Shown here: in pieces, positions 41,749 through 49,528 of the stretch
How positions within the stretch are numbered: the first letter of the stretch is position 1
How the letters are laid out: every line of letters begins with the position of its first letter
Assembly: GCA_016928995.1 (NCBI GenBank)
Contig: JAFGJS010000084.1
Coordinates: forward strand, 1 to 49,528
DNA length: 49,528 nucleotides
Origin: Candidatus Sumerlaeota bacterium
GTDB taxonomy: Bacteria > Sumerlaeota > Sumerlaeia > JAFGJS01
Direction of reading: 5' to 3'
Notes under the pieces: model-generated
Seen by the model: only the letters and a program-made list of their open reading frames with translations
The model's database searches: none
What the model was told of the DNA's origin: nothing
Made by a program: the position numbers and the translations under genes

Positions 41749-43746
41749 ATGAATCTCAACATTGCACTTGGAATCCTGCTTTTGCCGGCGGCGTCTGCGA
41801 TCATCTGCGGATTATTCGGCAAATATCTGAAGGAAAAAACAGGCTGGGTGGCGACGGGCGCGATGCTCGGCACGCTGGCCATCACGGCGATTCTATGGGG
41901 TTTATGGATCGTCGATTCCCAGGGCAACAGCGGCTATGTGCCGTGGGGCTTTGAGTGGATCAAGGTCGGCGGCTTCTCCATCGAAGCAAAGTTCTGGGTT
42001 GATGAACTGACGCTGATCATGCTCACGTTCGTCTCGCTCGTCGGCTCGATGGTGTTTATCTACGCCAACGGCTACATGCATGGCGATCCGGGCACGCCGC
42101 GCTTTTTCGCCTACTTCTCGCTGTTCGCCACGGCGATGTTCCTCTTGGTGCTCGGGGCGAACTTTCCGATGCTGTTCATCGGCTGGGAAGGCGTGGGGCT
42201 GTGCTCCTACCTGCTGATCGGCTATTATTTCGACAAGGATTTCGACGGAAAGATCACCTGCGCGGACGCGGGCCGCAAGGCGTTCATCACGAACCGCGTC
42301 GGCGACTTCGGCTTTCTGCTGGGCATGCTGTTCGTGCTGTATTTCTTCGGCACGCTCGATTTTCATCAGTTGTTCAAAGACGGCGGAGCCGTCGCCGGTT
42401 TCCTCGGCGAGAACGGCACGGCGATGGGATGGGTGTTTACGGCAATCGCGTTGCTGCTTTTCATCGGCGCGACGGGCAAATCGGCGCAGATTCCCCTTTA
42501 TATCTGGTTGCCGGATGCCATGGCAGGCCCGACGCCAGTCTCCGCGTTGATCCATGCCGCGACCATGGTCACGGCGGGCGTTTATATGGTCGCGCGGTGC
42601 AATGTGTTTTACTGGCTTTCGCCCGAAGCGATGACCATTGTGGCGATCATCGGCGCGCTGACGGCGTTCGTCGCCGCCAGCATCGGCATCACGCAGCGCG
42701 ACATTAAGAAAGTGCTGGCTTACTCCACCGTGAGCCAGTTGGGCTATATGTTCCTGGCCTGCGGTGTGGGTGCGTTCAGCGTTGCGATCTTCCATGTCTT
42801 TACGCACGCCTTCTTCAAGGGCTGCCTGTTTCTTTGCGCGGGCAGCGTGATCCATGCGCTGCATCACGAGCAGGACATGACCAAGATGGGCGGTTTGAAG
42901 TCCGAGATGCCCCGGACGTACTGGACCTATCTGATCTCGACGCTGGCGATCTCCGGCATCTTTCCGTTCGCTGGTTTTTTCTCCAAAGATGAAATTCTGC
43001 TGAACACATATCTGGTGGATCTGAATATCGGCAAGACGCTCTGGCTGATCGGAGTGGCCACGGCGCTCATGACGGCATTCTATATGTTCCGTTCGGTGTA
43101 TCTTACGTTCCACGGTAAGTTCCGCGGCAGCGAAGAGAAATGGATGCATGTTGAAGAATCGCCGAATGTAATGACAATCCCGTTGATCATCCTGGCGATT
43201 GGCGCGACCACAGCCGGTCTGCTGGGATTGCCGGCCTGGTTTCCGGCTCTGCCGCAACACATCCTTCCGCATTTTCTGGATCATGGCGTGACACTGCAAG
43301 GCCAGCACCTGGCTGAGCAATTCGGCATGTCGGCCATTGAGCGTCACCATATTTCGCATTCCACGGAACTGGGATTGGCCGTATTTTCGCTGCTTGTCGC
43401 CGTCGGCGGCTGGGCGTTGGCGTATTTCGTCTATGCGAAGAATTATCCCGCGCTGCCGGAGAAACTGCGGAATAACTTGCGGCCACTGTGGAATCTTTCG
43501 TGGAACCTTTGGTATTACAACATGTTCTGCATGAAGGGTGTCTGCGGCGGGCTGATGGCGCTGTACCGCTTCATCCTGGCGATTGATCAACATATCGTGG
43601 ACGGCGTGGTGAATGGCGCGGGCCGCGTGGCGCAGGCCGTCGGCGGCGAGTTGCGCGAAATGCAAAACGGCAGCGTTCAGGCTTACGCGGTTTGGGTGCT
43701 GGTGGGCGCGAATATCGTGATGCTATTCCTGGTCTTTGCGCTGTAG
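41749..43746 (+). CDS. nuoL: NADH-quinone oxidoreductase subunit L
   Basis: A 665-residue distal antiporter-like subunit with about 16 helices and the long lateral helix at the C-terminus. Landmarks are FIGWEGVGLCSYLLIGYYF, GATGKSAQIPLYIWLPDAMA, GPTPVSALIHAATMVTAGVY and KKVLAYSTVSQLGYMFLACG, which hold the conserved Glu and Lys of the proton path. The C-terminal ~150 residues include the amphipathic arm. The stop codon TAG lies inside the first arm of the 22-bp inverted repeat, so the repeat overlaps the gene end. Confidence 0.97.
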   Translation: MNLNIALGILLLPAASAIICGLFGKYLKEKTGWVATGAMLGTLAITAILWGLWIVDSQGNSGYVPWGFEWIKVGGFSIEAKFWVDELTLIMLTFVSLVGSMVFIYANGYMHGDPGTPRFFAYFSLFATAMFLLVLGANFPMLFIGWEGVGLCSYLLIGYYFDKDFDGKITCADAGRKAFITNRVGDFGFLLGMLFVLYFFGTLDFHQLFKDGGAVAGFLGENGTAMGWVFTAIALLLFIGATGKSAQIPLYIWLPDAMAGPTPVSALIHAATMVTAGVYMVARCNVFYWLSPEAMTIVAIIGALTAFVAASIGITQRDIKKVLAYSTVSQLGYMFLACGVGAFSVAIFHVFTHAFFKGCLFLCAGSVIHALHHEQDMTKMGGLKSEMPRTYWTYLISTLAISGIFPFAGFFSKDEILLNTYLVDLNIGKTLWLIGVATALMTAFYMFRSVYLTFHGKFRGSEEKWMHVEESPNVMTIPLIILAIGATTAGLLGLPAWFPALPQHILPHFLDHGVTLQGQHLAEQFGMSAIERHHISHSTELGLAVFSLLVAVGGWALAYFVYAKNYPALPEKLRNNLRPLWNLSWNLWYYNMFCMKGVCGGLMALYRFILAIDQHIVDGVVNGAGRVAQAVGGELREMQNGSVQAYAVWVLVGANIVMLFLVFAL

Positions 43747-43812
43747 GGTGGGCCTTGGCCCACCATTTTGATATACTATGCAATAAAATCGGTGGGCCAA
43801 GGCCCACCCTAC
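43743..43812. repeat. Perfect 22-bp inverted repeat between nuoL and nuoM
   Basis: The left arm (43743-43764, beginning GTAGGGTGGGCC) and right arm (43791-43812, ending GGCCCACCCTAC) are exact inverted copies separated by 26 AT-rich bases. Each arm is also nearly palindromic by itself (GGTGGGCC then GGCCCACC), so either one long or two short hairpins can form. It contains the nuoL stop codon and fills most of the 98-bp nuoL-nuoM gap. It looks like a small non-coding mobile or palindromic element. Confidence 0.88.
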
Positions 43813-43844
43813 AACTTCGATTTGATCGGATTTGAGCGATTGCG

Positions 43845-45464
43845 ATGGAACATTTGACTACAATTCTGATTTTTCTGCCTGCGGCTGCGGCGCTGTTGAT
43901 CCTGCTACTAGCCAAGACGAAGAACGACGCTCTGACCAAAGGAATCGCGCTTGCGGCGACTGCGCTCTCCACGCTGCTTTCGCTGGCGCCGCTTTATTCG
44001 CGGGAATTTTTCAGCGGCGCGATCAGCCTCGGTGATTCCGTCGAGTGGTTCAGCCTGGGGCCGATCACGCTGACGTACACGGTCGGCATGGACTCCTTGA
44101 GCCTGCTGATGGTGATCCTGACCAACGGGCTGATGGTCATCGCCGTGCTGGCGTCGTGGACCGCAATCACAAAACGGCTGACGGAATATTACTTCTTCCT
44201 GCTGCTGCTGCATACGGGGATGGTCGGCACGTTCTGCGCGTTCGATATATTTCTGTTCTACGTCTTCTGGGAACTGATGCTGATCCCGATGTTCTTCCTC
44301 ATCGGCGTGTGGGGATCCACGAACCGGCTGTATGCCACGATCAAGTTCGTGCTCTATACGCTGGCCGGATCCGTGCTGATGCTGGTCGCGGTGCTGTTTC
44401 TGTGCTTCAAGGCGCAGGCCGCGGGCGCGGCGAACTTCACTTATCAGGAACTGATCCAGCTTTTCTCGACTGGCGCGATCCAGCTCACGGCGGGGCAGGA
44501 GTCGCTGATGTTCCTCGCGTTCTTTGTCGCCTTCGCGATCAAGGTTCCGCTCTTTCCGTTCCACACCTGGCTACCTGACGCGCACACTGAAGCGCCGACG
44601 GCGGGTTCGATCATCCTGGCCGGCGTGCTGCTGAAAACGGGCGCGTACGGCATTCTGCGTTTCTGCCTGCCGTTCTTCCCGCATGCCGCAGTAGCATGGG
44701 CGCCGGTGATCTGCTGGCTTTCGGTGATTGCGATCATCTACGGCGCGGCCACGGCGATCGCGCAGCAGGACATGAAACGGCTGGTGGCGTATTCCTCCGT
44801 CAGCCACATGGGCTTCGTGACGCTGGGCATTTTCGCCTTCACGCTCGAAGGTCTGAGCGGCAGCGTACTGCAAATGATCGGCCACGGCATTTCGACCGGC
44901 GGCTTGTTCCTCGGCGTCGGCATTCTATACGAACGCCGCCACACGCGCTTGATGGCCGATTACGGCGGCGTGGCCGGCGTGATGAAGGTCTTCTGCGTGC
45001 TGATGGTGATCATCGTGCTGGCCTCGGCGGGTTTGCCGGGCTTGAACGGATTCGTCGGCGAGTTCCTGATCCTGGCCGGCACATTCCTGTCGGACAAATT
45101 GCCGAACGCCTGGCTCTTTACGGCGCTGGCGGCCACGGGCGTGGTGCTGGGCGCGGTCTATCTGCTGATCATGGTGCAACGCGTGTTCTTCGGACCGGTG
45201 ACTATCGAAGAAAATAAATCCCTGCCGGACCTGAATCCTCGCGAGCTCTTTTGCATGTGCGCGCTGGTGGCGATGGCCTTCTGGATCGGCCTGTATCCCA
45301 AACCGTTCCTGAGTATGATCGAGCGCAGCTACGCGATGAAAAATATCGAGAGCCGCTTGGGAATCGAGCCGCGCGAATACACCGCCGTGGATTACACTTC
45401 CGCCGCCGTCAGTCATGCGGCCGACGCCGGCGAAGAAACCCTTCATGCACCCGATGGGCACTAA
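43845..45464 (+). CDS. nuoM: NADH-quinone oxidoreductase subunit M
   Basis: A 539-residue antiporter-like subunit with about 14 helices. YVFWELMLIPMFFLIGVWG (conserved Glu), FAIKVPLFPFHTWLPDAHTEAPTAGS and MKRLVAYSSVSHMGFVTLGI (conserved Lys) identify NuoM. The last ~40 residues (YTAVDYTSAAVSHAADAGEE) are a hydrophilic extension. It is the last gene of the operon and ends 8 bp from the convergent glycosyltransferase gene. No terminator hairpin is visible in this narrow gap, so transcripts may run into each other. Confidence 0.97.
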   Translation: MEHLTTILIFLPAAAALLILLLAKTKNDALTKGIALAATALSTLLSLAPLYSREFFSGAISLGDSVEWFSLGPITLTYTVGMDSLSLLMVILTNGLMVIAVLASWTAITKRLTEYYFFLLLLHTGMVGTFCAFDIFLFYVFWELMLIPMFFLIGVWGSTNRLYATIKFVLYTLAGSVLMLVAVLFLCFKAQAAGAANFTYQELIQLFSTGAIQLTAGQESLMFLAFFVAFAIKVPLFPFHTWLPDAHTEAPTAGSIILAGVLLKTGAYGILRFCLPFFPHAAVAWAPVICWLSVIAIIYGAATAIAQQDMKRLVAYSSVSHMGFVTLGIFAFTLEGLSGSVLQMIGHGISTGGLFLGVGILYERRHTRLMADYGGVAGVMKVFCVLMVIIVLASAGLPGLNGFVGEFLILAGTFLSDKLPNAWLFTALAATGVVLGAVYLLIMVQRVFFGPVTIEENKSLPDLNPRELFCMCALVAMAFWIGLYPKPFLSMIERSYAMKNIESRLGIEPREYTAVDYTSAAVSHAADAGEETLHAPDGH

Positions 45465-45472
45465 GCGGACAA

Positions 45473-46540
45473 TCATTTTCGATAAAGCTGCATGATTCTG
45501 TCCGCGCAGAACTCCGCACCGTTCAACGCAAACACGTCGCGTCGAGGCAGGCGATCCAATCCTTGAAGGCTCCCGGCCCAATCCAACGCGGCGAAGCGCT
45601 CCGGCGGCAAAAACACGCCCGCTCCCCAGCGCTGCAACGCGTCATGCAACACATCATATTCCGCGAATTGCTCGCGCGAGGTGTAGATCAGCGGCGTGCC
45701 ATTCCCCAGGCATTCTCCCACAATTCCATATCCCGGCTTGCCGATCACAGCCTCCACAGACGCCGTGATGTCGGGATGATGCCAGCGCGCCGAGGGCAGA
45801 ACATGCAGATTGCTGACGCCTTCCGCGATGTTGTGCAGCGTTAGAAATTCAACTCCAGCCATCCTCTCCAGCCGTTTCCAGTCCACGCCATCCAATCCCT
45901 GTTTGCCGACATAGATCAGGAACAATCGCGACGCGGGATCGATTTCCAACTCGCGGCAGAGTTCCTCGCGGATGGAGCGCCCGGCGCGCGTGATCACCGG
46001 CGTCGAGACTTGATGCGGCAGCGCTGACATCGCCAGATGCGGCTGTGTGAGCAGGCTCAATGTCGCGCAGCTGTACTCCTCGCGTAAGATTTCCATCACA
46101 TCGCGATACGCCGGATTTTCTCCGATCACCGGCTCGTAAATATCATGCCAGGTGAAATTTCCCAGCGCCACTCCCGGCACGGCCGCCTCCTTGGCGACCG
46201 CCAGCGGAAACGATGCGGTGTCAGACACCACGACTCGCGCGCCGGATTCGCGCAGCCAAGCCGCTTCGGCGGCGAATCGCCGCTGATTTTTACGGCAGAT
46301 ACGGCGGTACAATTCCATTGTGCGCGCCACGTCCACGCGCATGCCATCCTGCTGAACCATGCCACAGTCGAATTCTGCTGCAACGTGCTCCCATTGATGT
46401 CCGGCCAATTCCTGCTCGAAAAACCAGCGCGGCACGCCGGTCTTGACCAGCAGCGGAACGTCCTGCGGCAAATGGCGCAGGACTTCCAATGAACGCGCGG
46501 CGTGTCCGAAACCGTGCGCAGAGATGTAATAAACGATCAT
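45473..46540 (-). CDS. MurG/UDP-glycosyltransferase-like protein (GT-B fold)
   Basis: A 355-residue protein with the N-terminal motif YYISAHGFGHAARSLEVLR, the glycine/His-rich loop typical of GT-B glycosyltransferases of the MurG/GT1 kind and of the related N-terminal domain of sugar kinases such as L-arabinokinase. A C-terminal nucleotide-sugar motif is suggested by AVIGKPGYGIVGECLGNGTPLIYTSRE. No signal peptide is seen, so it is cytosolic. The likely reaction is sugar transfer from a nucleotide donor, but donor and acceptor are unknown. ATG at 46540 is used because the protein then starts MIVYYISAHGFGHA; ATG at 46549 is an alternative. It lies downstream of the ABC importer genes in one direction, 40 bp away. 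Confidence 0.78.
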   Translation of the reverse strand: MIVYYISAHGFGHAARSLEVLRHLPQDVPLLVKTGVPRWFFEQELAGHQWEHVAAEFDCGMVQQDGMRVDVARTMELYRRICRKNQRRFAAEAAWLRESGARVVVSDTASFPLAVAKEAAVPGVALGNFTWHDIYEPVIGENPAYRDVMEILREEYSCATLSLLTQPHLAMSALPHQVSTPVITRAGRSIREELCRELEIDPASRLFLIYVGKQGLDGVDWKRLERMAGVEFLTLHNIAEGVSNLHVLPSARWHHPDITASVEAVIGKPGYGIVGECLGNGTPLIYTSREQFAEYDVLHDALQRWGAGVFLPPERFAALDWAGSLQGLDRLPRRDVFALNGAEFCADRIMQLYRK

Positions 46541-46580
46541 GGTATGCATCCCACTTTGATATCGTCGATCCTGCTGAAAA

Positions 46581-48011
46581 TCATCCGATCCTGGCAAGCA
46601 TGCGGTTCACCGCTCCTGCCAGAATCGCTCCGGCCAGCAGCATCGGCAGCAGCAGAATCAGCGCCGCGCCGGCGACTTCGTAATAAACGCCGTAGTGCAG
46701 CAAAGTGAAAATCCGCACGCTGAGCAAGGGCAATCCCGGAGGCACGGCGATGGCGGTTGCGCCGAGTTCGCCGATGATCCAGGCGAAATTCATCGCTGTC
46801 AATGCGCCGATCAACGGCGCGTCGATCGGCAGGATGATGAACAGCAGGCGTTGCACGGGATTCGTTCCGTCCAGCCTTCTCAGCCAGCCGATCTCTTCGG
46901 GTTGCGCCGCGACAAAGGGCAAGGCGATAAGCGCTGATAGCGGCAGGAATCGCGCGGTCCACACCAGGAGCACGATGATCGCCGTGTCGGAGAAGACCGC
47001 CGGAACGAACGGCTGGCGCAAGGCGTATAGAATCACCCAGCCAACCAACGGTGCGGGAAGCATGGCCAGCAGAAACAATCCCAGCGCACCTGCGTGAAAA
47101 CGGCGCGGATGACGCTTGCGCCAGCGATCCATGCCTCGCGCCAGCAGCGGCGCCAACATTGCGATGATCAGCGCGCCCACGGCGCCAAGCGCCAGCGTGC
47201 AGACGATTTCCTCGCGCACGACCTGCGCCGCCTGCCAGAGCAGCCGCGGCGCCTTCACCGCGCGCACCAGGTAAAACAGCGGCACACCCCAGAGCGCGGC
47301 AAGAATCAACCAAATCCACACGGCCAGCAAGGGCTTTTCCGCCGTCGTTGCGCGGCGTTGCAACCGGCGTCCGAAACCTTCCAGCGAGACTTCCGTCAGC
47401 GGCCGCAGAAATCGCAGAAACGCCACGCAGAGAGCCAGCGTCAGCGTGCTCAACACCAGCGCCACGCCCAACGCCTGGGCCGGTTTCTGCAAGACAAACT
47501 GGGTGTAGATTTCCTCGGCGAACGTCCGCACGGCCAGCACATCCGTCGCGGTAATTTCGCCGGAGACAAAGATCGCAACCAGGATCAGTCCGGCCAGCAG
47601 CGTTGGCGCCGCCTCGCGCAATGTCACCCGCAACCAGACTTTCGCCGGCCGCGCGTCAAGCAGCGCTTGATCTTCATTCGATGGATCGGCGGTGAGCAAA
47701 GCCAGACCGGTGAACCAGGCCATCAGGGGGACATACGCCGGCGCTTGCAGTAAAGCGGCGTGCAATTGCTCGGGCAGAGTATGGGAAAACGGCAGCCACA
47801 CCGCGCGCCATGCCGTGACGCTGACGTGCATCGGGATGAACAGCCCGGCTACGAGCATGCCGCGATAGATTCCGGCGCCGGGCAGCCGAAGACGGAATAA
47901 GAGCAGCCCCAGCGTTACGCCCAGCACGCCGGAGATCAACAAGGTCCATCCGGTCACCGCGCCGGTGTTGATCAAAAGTTCGCCGATGCGCCGCCAGAAA
48001 TCCAAAGTCAC
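46581..48011 (-). CDS. ABC transporter permease, FbpB-like double-domain (ferric/iron-type importer)
   Basis: A 476-residue inner-membrane protein with about twelve helices, made of two tandem permease domains as in FbpB/SfuB iron(III) permeases. Degenerate EAA-type loops that dock the ATPase are seen as DQALLDARPAKVWLRVTLRE in the first half and QPEEIGWLRRLDGTNPVQRL in the second. It starts with GTG at 48011, overlapping the stop of the binding-protein gene by four bases (GTGA). The ATPase subunit gene is not next to it, since the downstream gene is a glycosyltransferase. The ATPase must be encoded elsewhere. Confidence 0.9.
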   Translation of the reverse strand: MTLDFWRRIGELLINTGAVTGWTLLISGVLGVTLGLLLFRLRLPGAGIYRGMLVAGLFIPMHVSVTAWRAVWLPFSHTLPEQLHAALLQAPAYVPLMAWFTGLALLTADPSNEDQALLDARPAKVWLRVTLREAAPTLLAGLILVAIFVSGEITATDVLAVRTFAEEIYTQFVLQKPAQALGVALVLSTLTLALCVAFLRFLRPLTEVSLEGFGRRLQRRATTAEKPLLAVWIWLILAALWGVPLFYLVRAVKAPRLLWQAAQVVREEIVCTLALGAVGALIIAMLAPLLARGMDRWRKRHPRRFHAGALGLFLLAMLPAPLVGWVILYALRQPFVPAVFSDTAIIVLLVWTARFLPLSALIALPFVAAQPEEIGWLRRLDGTNPVQRLLFIILPIDAPLIGALTAMNFAWIIGELGATAIAVPPGLPLLSVRIFTLLHYGVYYEVAGAALILLLPMLLAGAILAGAVNRMLARIG

Positions 48012-49126
48012 TGGAGAAAAGTCTGCTCCACGTATGCTTGCGCCCGAGCATGCGCATCGGCCGCCGCCTCGAAATCGGCCTCCATGAAACGCACATCCTT
48101 CAATTCCGGCAAGTCTTTCGGCAGCATTCCCACGTCGGGATTGAGCGGAATTTGCGCCGCCTGGGATTCCGCCAGCATGGTCTCCACTTCAGGCGAGATC
48201 AGGTATCGAGCCAGCGCCACGGCCTTGTCGCCGTTCGGTCCGCCCTTCACGCGCGCCACCGTATTGGGGATCAGCAACGCGCCCATCCGCCCCTCGCCTT
48301 GATCGGGAAAAACGATCTTTACTGGCGCGCCAAGATGCGTCTGCACCACGGCGTCATCGGTGTCGGTCAGGCCGAAGGCCAAACGGCCGGCCGCCACTTC
48401 GCGTGCCACGGCGCCGTTGCTCGCTTCGATCACGATATCGTTGGCCTTCAGGCTGTCGAAAAACTTCACCGCCTCTTCCTCGCCCAGCGCCGCGAACAGC
48501 ACCGCGGCGTGCGTGACTGTCGTGCCGAAGAGCGGCTTGGCGATGCCGGTTTGCCCTTTCCATTTCGGGTTCGCCAGATCGTAGATCGAGCTCGGTATTT
48601 CATCCTCGCCGACCAGGTCGGTATTCACGATCAGGATCCGCGCCCGCGCGCCAAAGCCGTACCAGTAGCCGTCCGGATCGCGGAATGACGCGGGCATCGG
48701 CGCGTCTTCCAGGTTCAGCGGTTCCAGCACGCCGTCGCGCTTCAGCCGGATTGTATTCATAATTTCATTGTTCCACCACACATCGCAGCGCGGCCGGTTC
48801 TTTTCCGCCTTCAACGCCTCCACCAGCCCAATGGTCTTGGTCGCTTCCGTGTCAAATTTCGACAGGGCGCGCATGCCGGTTTGCTCTTCGAATTTCTTCA
48901 GCACCGGCTCGCTGTACAACCGGTCGTGCGCAGTGTAGACCACGACTTCATTTTTCGCTTCAGGCTTTGCTTCGGATTTCACCGCAGGTTTCGCCGCGGT
49001 CTTCGCCTCTTGCATCACGACCGCTCTCGCCTCATCGCCATCGCCGCATTGGATGAAGTTCAACGCGACGCCAACCAGCAATGCCAGAGACAGAACCGCC
49101 ATTCCATTCCGCTTGATCAGCTCCAT
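48008..49126 (-). CDS. Periplasmic iron-type ABC substrate-binding protein
   Basis: A 372-residue binding protein of the FbpA/AfuA-like class. An N-terminal hydrophobic signal (GMAVLSLALLVGVALNFIQC) is followed by a Lys/Ala/Glu/Pro-rich linker with repeated KPE/KSEAKPEAK units. The conserved beginning VVVYTAHDRLYSEPVLKKFE comes next. The Cys after the signal could be lipidated, but the preceding FIQ is a poor lipobox. The motif VWWNNEIMNTIRL and the GYWYGFGARARILIVNT region are typical. ATG at 49126 is chosen because GGAGGAG lies ~8 bases upstream. It is the first gene of the importer operon and is coupled to the permease by GTGA overlap. The ligand (ferric iron or another metal or organic complex) is inferred from the family. 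Confidence 0.9.
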   Translation of the reverse strand: MELIKRNGMAVLSLALLVGVALNFIQCGDGDEARAVVMQEAKTAAKPAVKSEAKPEAKNEVVVYTAHDRLYSEPVLKKFEEQTGMRALSKFDTEATKTIGLVEALKAEKNRPRCDVWWNNEIMNTIRLKRDGVLEPLNLEDAPMPASFRDPDGYWYGFGARARILIVNTDLVGEDEIPSSIYDLANPKWKGQTGIAKPLFGTTVTHAAVLFAALGEEEAVKFFDSLKANDIVIEASNGAVAREVAAGRLAFGLTDTDDAVVQTHLGAPVKIVFPDQGEGRMGALLIPNTVARVKGGPNGDKAVALARYLISPEVETMLAESQAAQIPLNPDVGMLPKDLPELKDVRFMEADFEAAADAHARAQAYVEQTFLQ

Positions 49127-49282
49127 ATGCCACTCTCCTCCGGAAATCCGATTCTCAACGCGCACAAATCATGCCGCTTGGCATCATGCCACTATAAGCG
49201 CGTGGCGTCCGCCGATGTCAAAAAAAAGAGCATTACGTTATTTATAGCATTTCCCGAAAATTATTGCGTATTGGTCAGCGGT

Positions 49283-49302
49283 CACAGCCGAGGGCGGCTG
49301 TG
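49283..49302. repeat. CACAGCCG/CGGCTGTG hairpin in the right intergenic region
   Basis: An 8-bp perfect stem with an AGGG loop lies within GTCACAGCCGAGGGCGGCTG and the following TGCCACA. It sits in the ~280-bp gene-free stretch between the binding-protein gene start and the purF fragment. No T tract follows, so it is not a terminator. The phrase resembles dispersed intergenic palindromes. No other feature is seen in the stretch. Confidence 0.4.
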
Positions 49303-49405
49303 CCACATTTTCAGAACGTGCTATTTCTTTCGAGAGATGTCTAGACTATAAGATCTCAATCTTCGCAAGCAACCCTCAAATTATGGAAACGATCCAATTT
49401 CGAGG

Positions 49406-49528
49406 GGCGCCAAGGAAGTCCACGTGCGCGTGGCCTCGCCGCCGTGGAAGCATCCCTGCTTCTTCGGCATCGACACGCCCAACCAGGAAGAGCTGATCGG
49501 CAGCCGGATGAACGTGGAGGAAACCGCG
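49406..49528 (+). pseudogene. purF: 5'-truncated fragment of amidophosphoribosyltransferase (purF), continuing past the window
   Basis: The 41 codons to the right edge translate to [20 protein letters not shown] followed by [20 protein letters not shown], an excellent match to the C-terminal phosphoribosyltransferase region of bacterial PurF (compare GIDTP...EELIA...VEEI). PurF makes phosphoribosylamine, the first step of purine synthesis. The similarity begins abruptly at 49406. Upstream the same frame reads unrelated residues and meets a TAA at about 49350, with no ATG, GTG or TTG in between. The roughly 350 residues that should precede this part, including the N-terminal glutaminase, are absent. 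It may be a pseudogene, a rearrangement scar or an assembly join. A short product could start only at an internal GTG. Confidence 0.75.

Noticed and set aside
41902-43665. A 587-codon open frame antisense to nuoL
   Set aside because: The translation is rich in His, Arg and Gln with no domain, while the plus strand encodes a fully conserved NuoL. It is a high-GC antisense shadow.
1-49528. CRISPR array or cas genes to accompany the CARF protein
   Set aside because: Reading through all intergenic stretches showed no regularly spaced direct repeats and no cas1, cas2 or cas10-like protein.

Overview
This is a chromosomal window of moderately high GC from a Gram-negative-type bacterium. It holds a complete 14-subunit NADH:quinone oxidoreductase operon, type IV pilin-like proteins, secreted beta-propeller and glycoside hydrolase proteins, and an iron-type ABC importer. 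Gene content alone does not fix the phylum. An uncultured PVC- or FCB-adjacent lineage would fit, but that is a guess. No rRNA, tRNA, CRISPR array or classical transposase is visible.

Layout: 1-750, 5' part of a CNNM/CBS membrane protein (-). 937-2972, an overlapping pair (-) made of a CARF-HEPN protein of the CRISPR-associated type and a class I glutamine amidotransferase. 3167-4411, NADP isocitrate dehydrogenase (+). 4511-8980, a very long secreted Asp-box/InlB-repeat protein (-). 9412-11160, an ABC exporter (+). 11187-16370, a HEAT-repeat periplasmic protein and a three-gene minor pilin operon (-). 16864-18499, a ferredoxin (-) divergent from an unrecognised helical protein (+). 18548-26906, two divergent GH2 glycosidases, the second coupled to two polytopic GT-C-type membrane proteins. 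27215-45464, nuoABCDEFGHIJKNLM (+). 45473-49126, a binding protein and permease of a ferric-type importer plus a MurG-like glycosyltransferase (-). 49406-49528, a purF fragment that lacks its 5' part.

The most striking feature is the nuo operon. All 14 subunits are intact, but the gene junctions have been used repeatedly as landing sites. Between nuoC and nuoD lie a small AT-rich ORF and a GxxExxY (PDDEXK-like) gene, bracketed by three copies of a GACAGGATNAACAGGAT repeat. Between nuoE and nuoF lie a PIN toxin, a 59-aa partner, an AT-rich ORF, and a second GxxExxY gene bracketed by an unrelated inverted repeat (CACGCAGAGGCGC). Between nuoI and nuoJ there is a 250-bp element with inverted GGGTCTA heptamers. 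Between nuoL and nuoM there is a perfect 22-bp inverted repeat, and a half-copy of it sits in front of nuoL. A fifth type (CTCTTG hexamers) lies near the left end, and a simple hairpin lies near the right end. Several unrelated repeat families thus share one layout: short inverted arms, at gene ends, in one orientation-compatible operon, sometimes enclosing a GxxExxY gene.

The other candidate system is the orphan CARF-HEPN protein at 1656-2972. It looks like a cyclic-nucleotide-sensing RNase, but no CRISPR or cas genes are in view, and it shares an ATGA overlap with a glutamine amidotransferase. Start codons were re-chosen from Shine-Dalgarno sequences and signal peptides wherever the longest frame looked too long.
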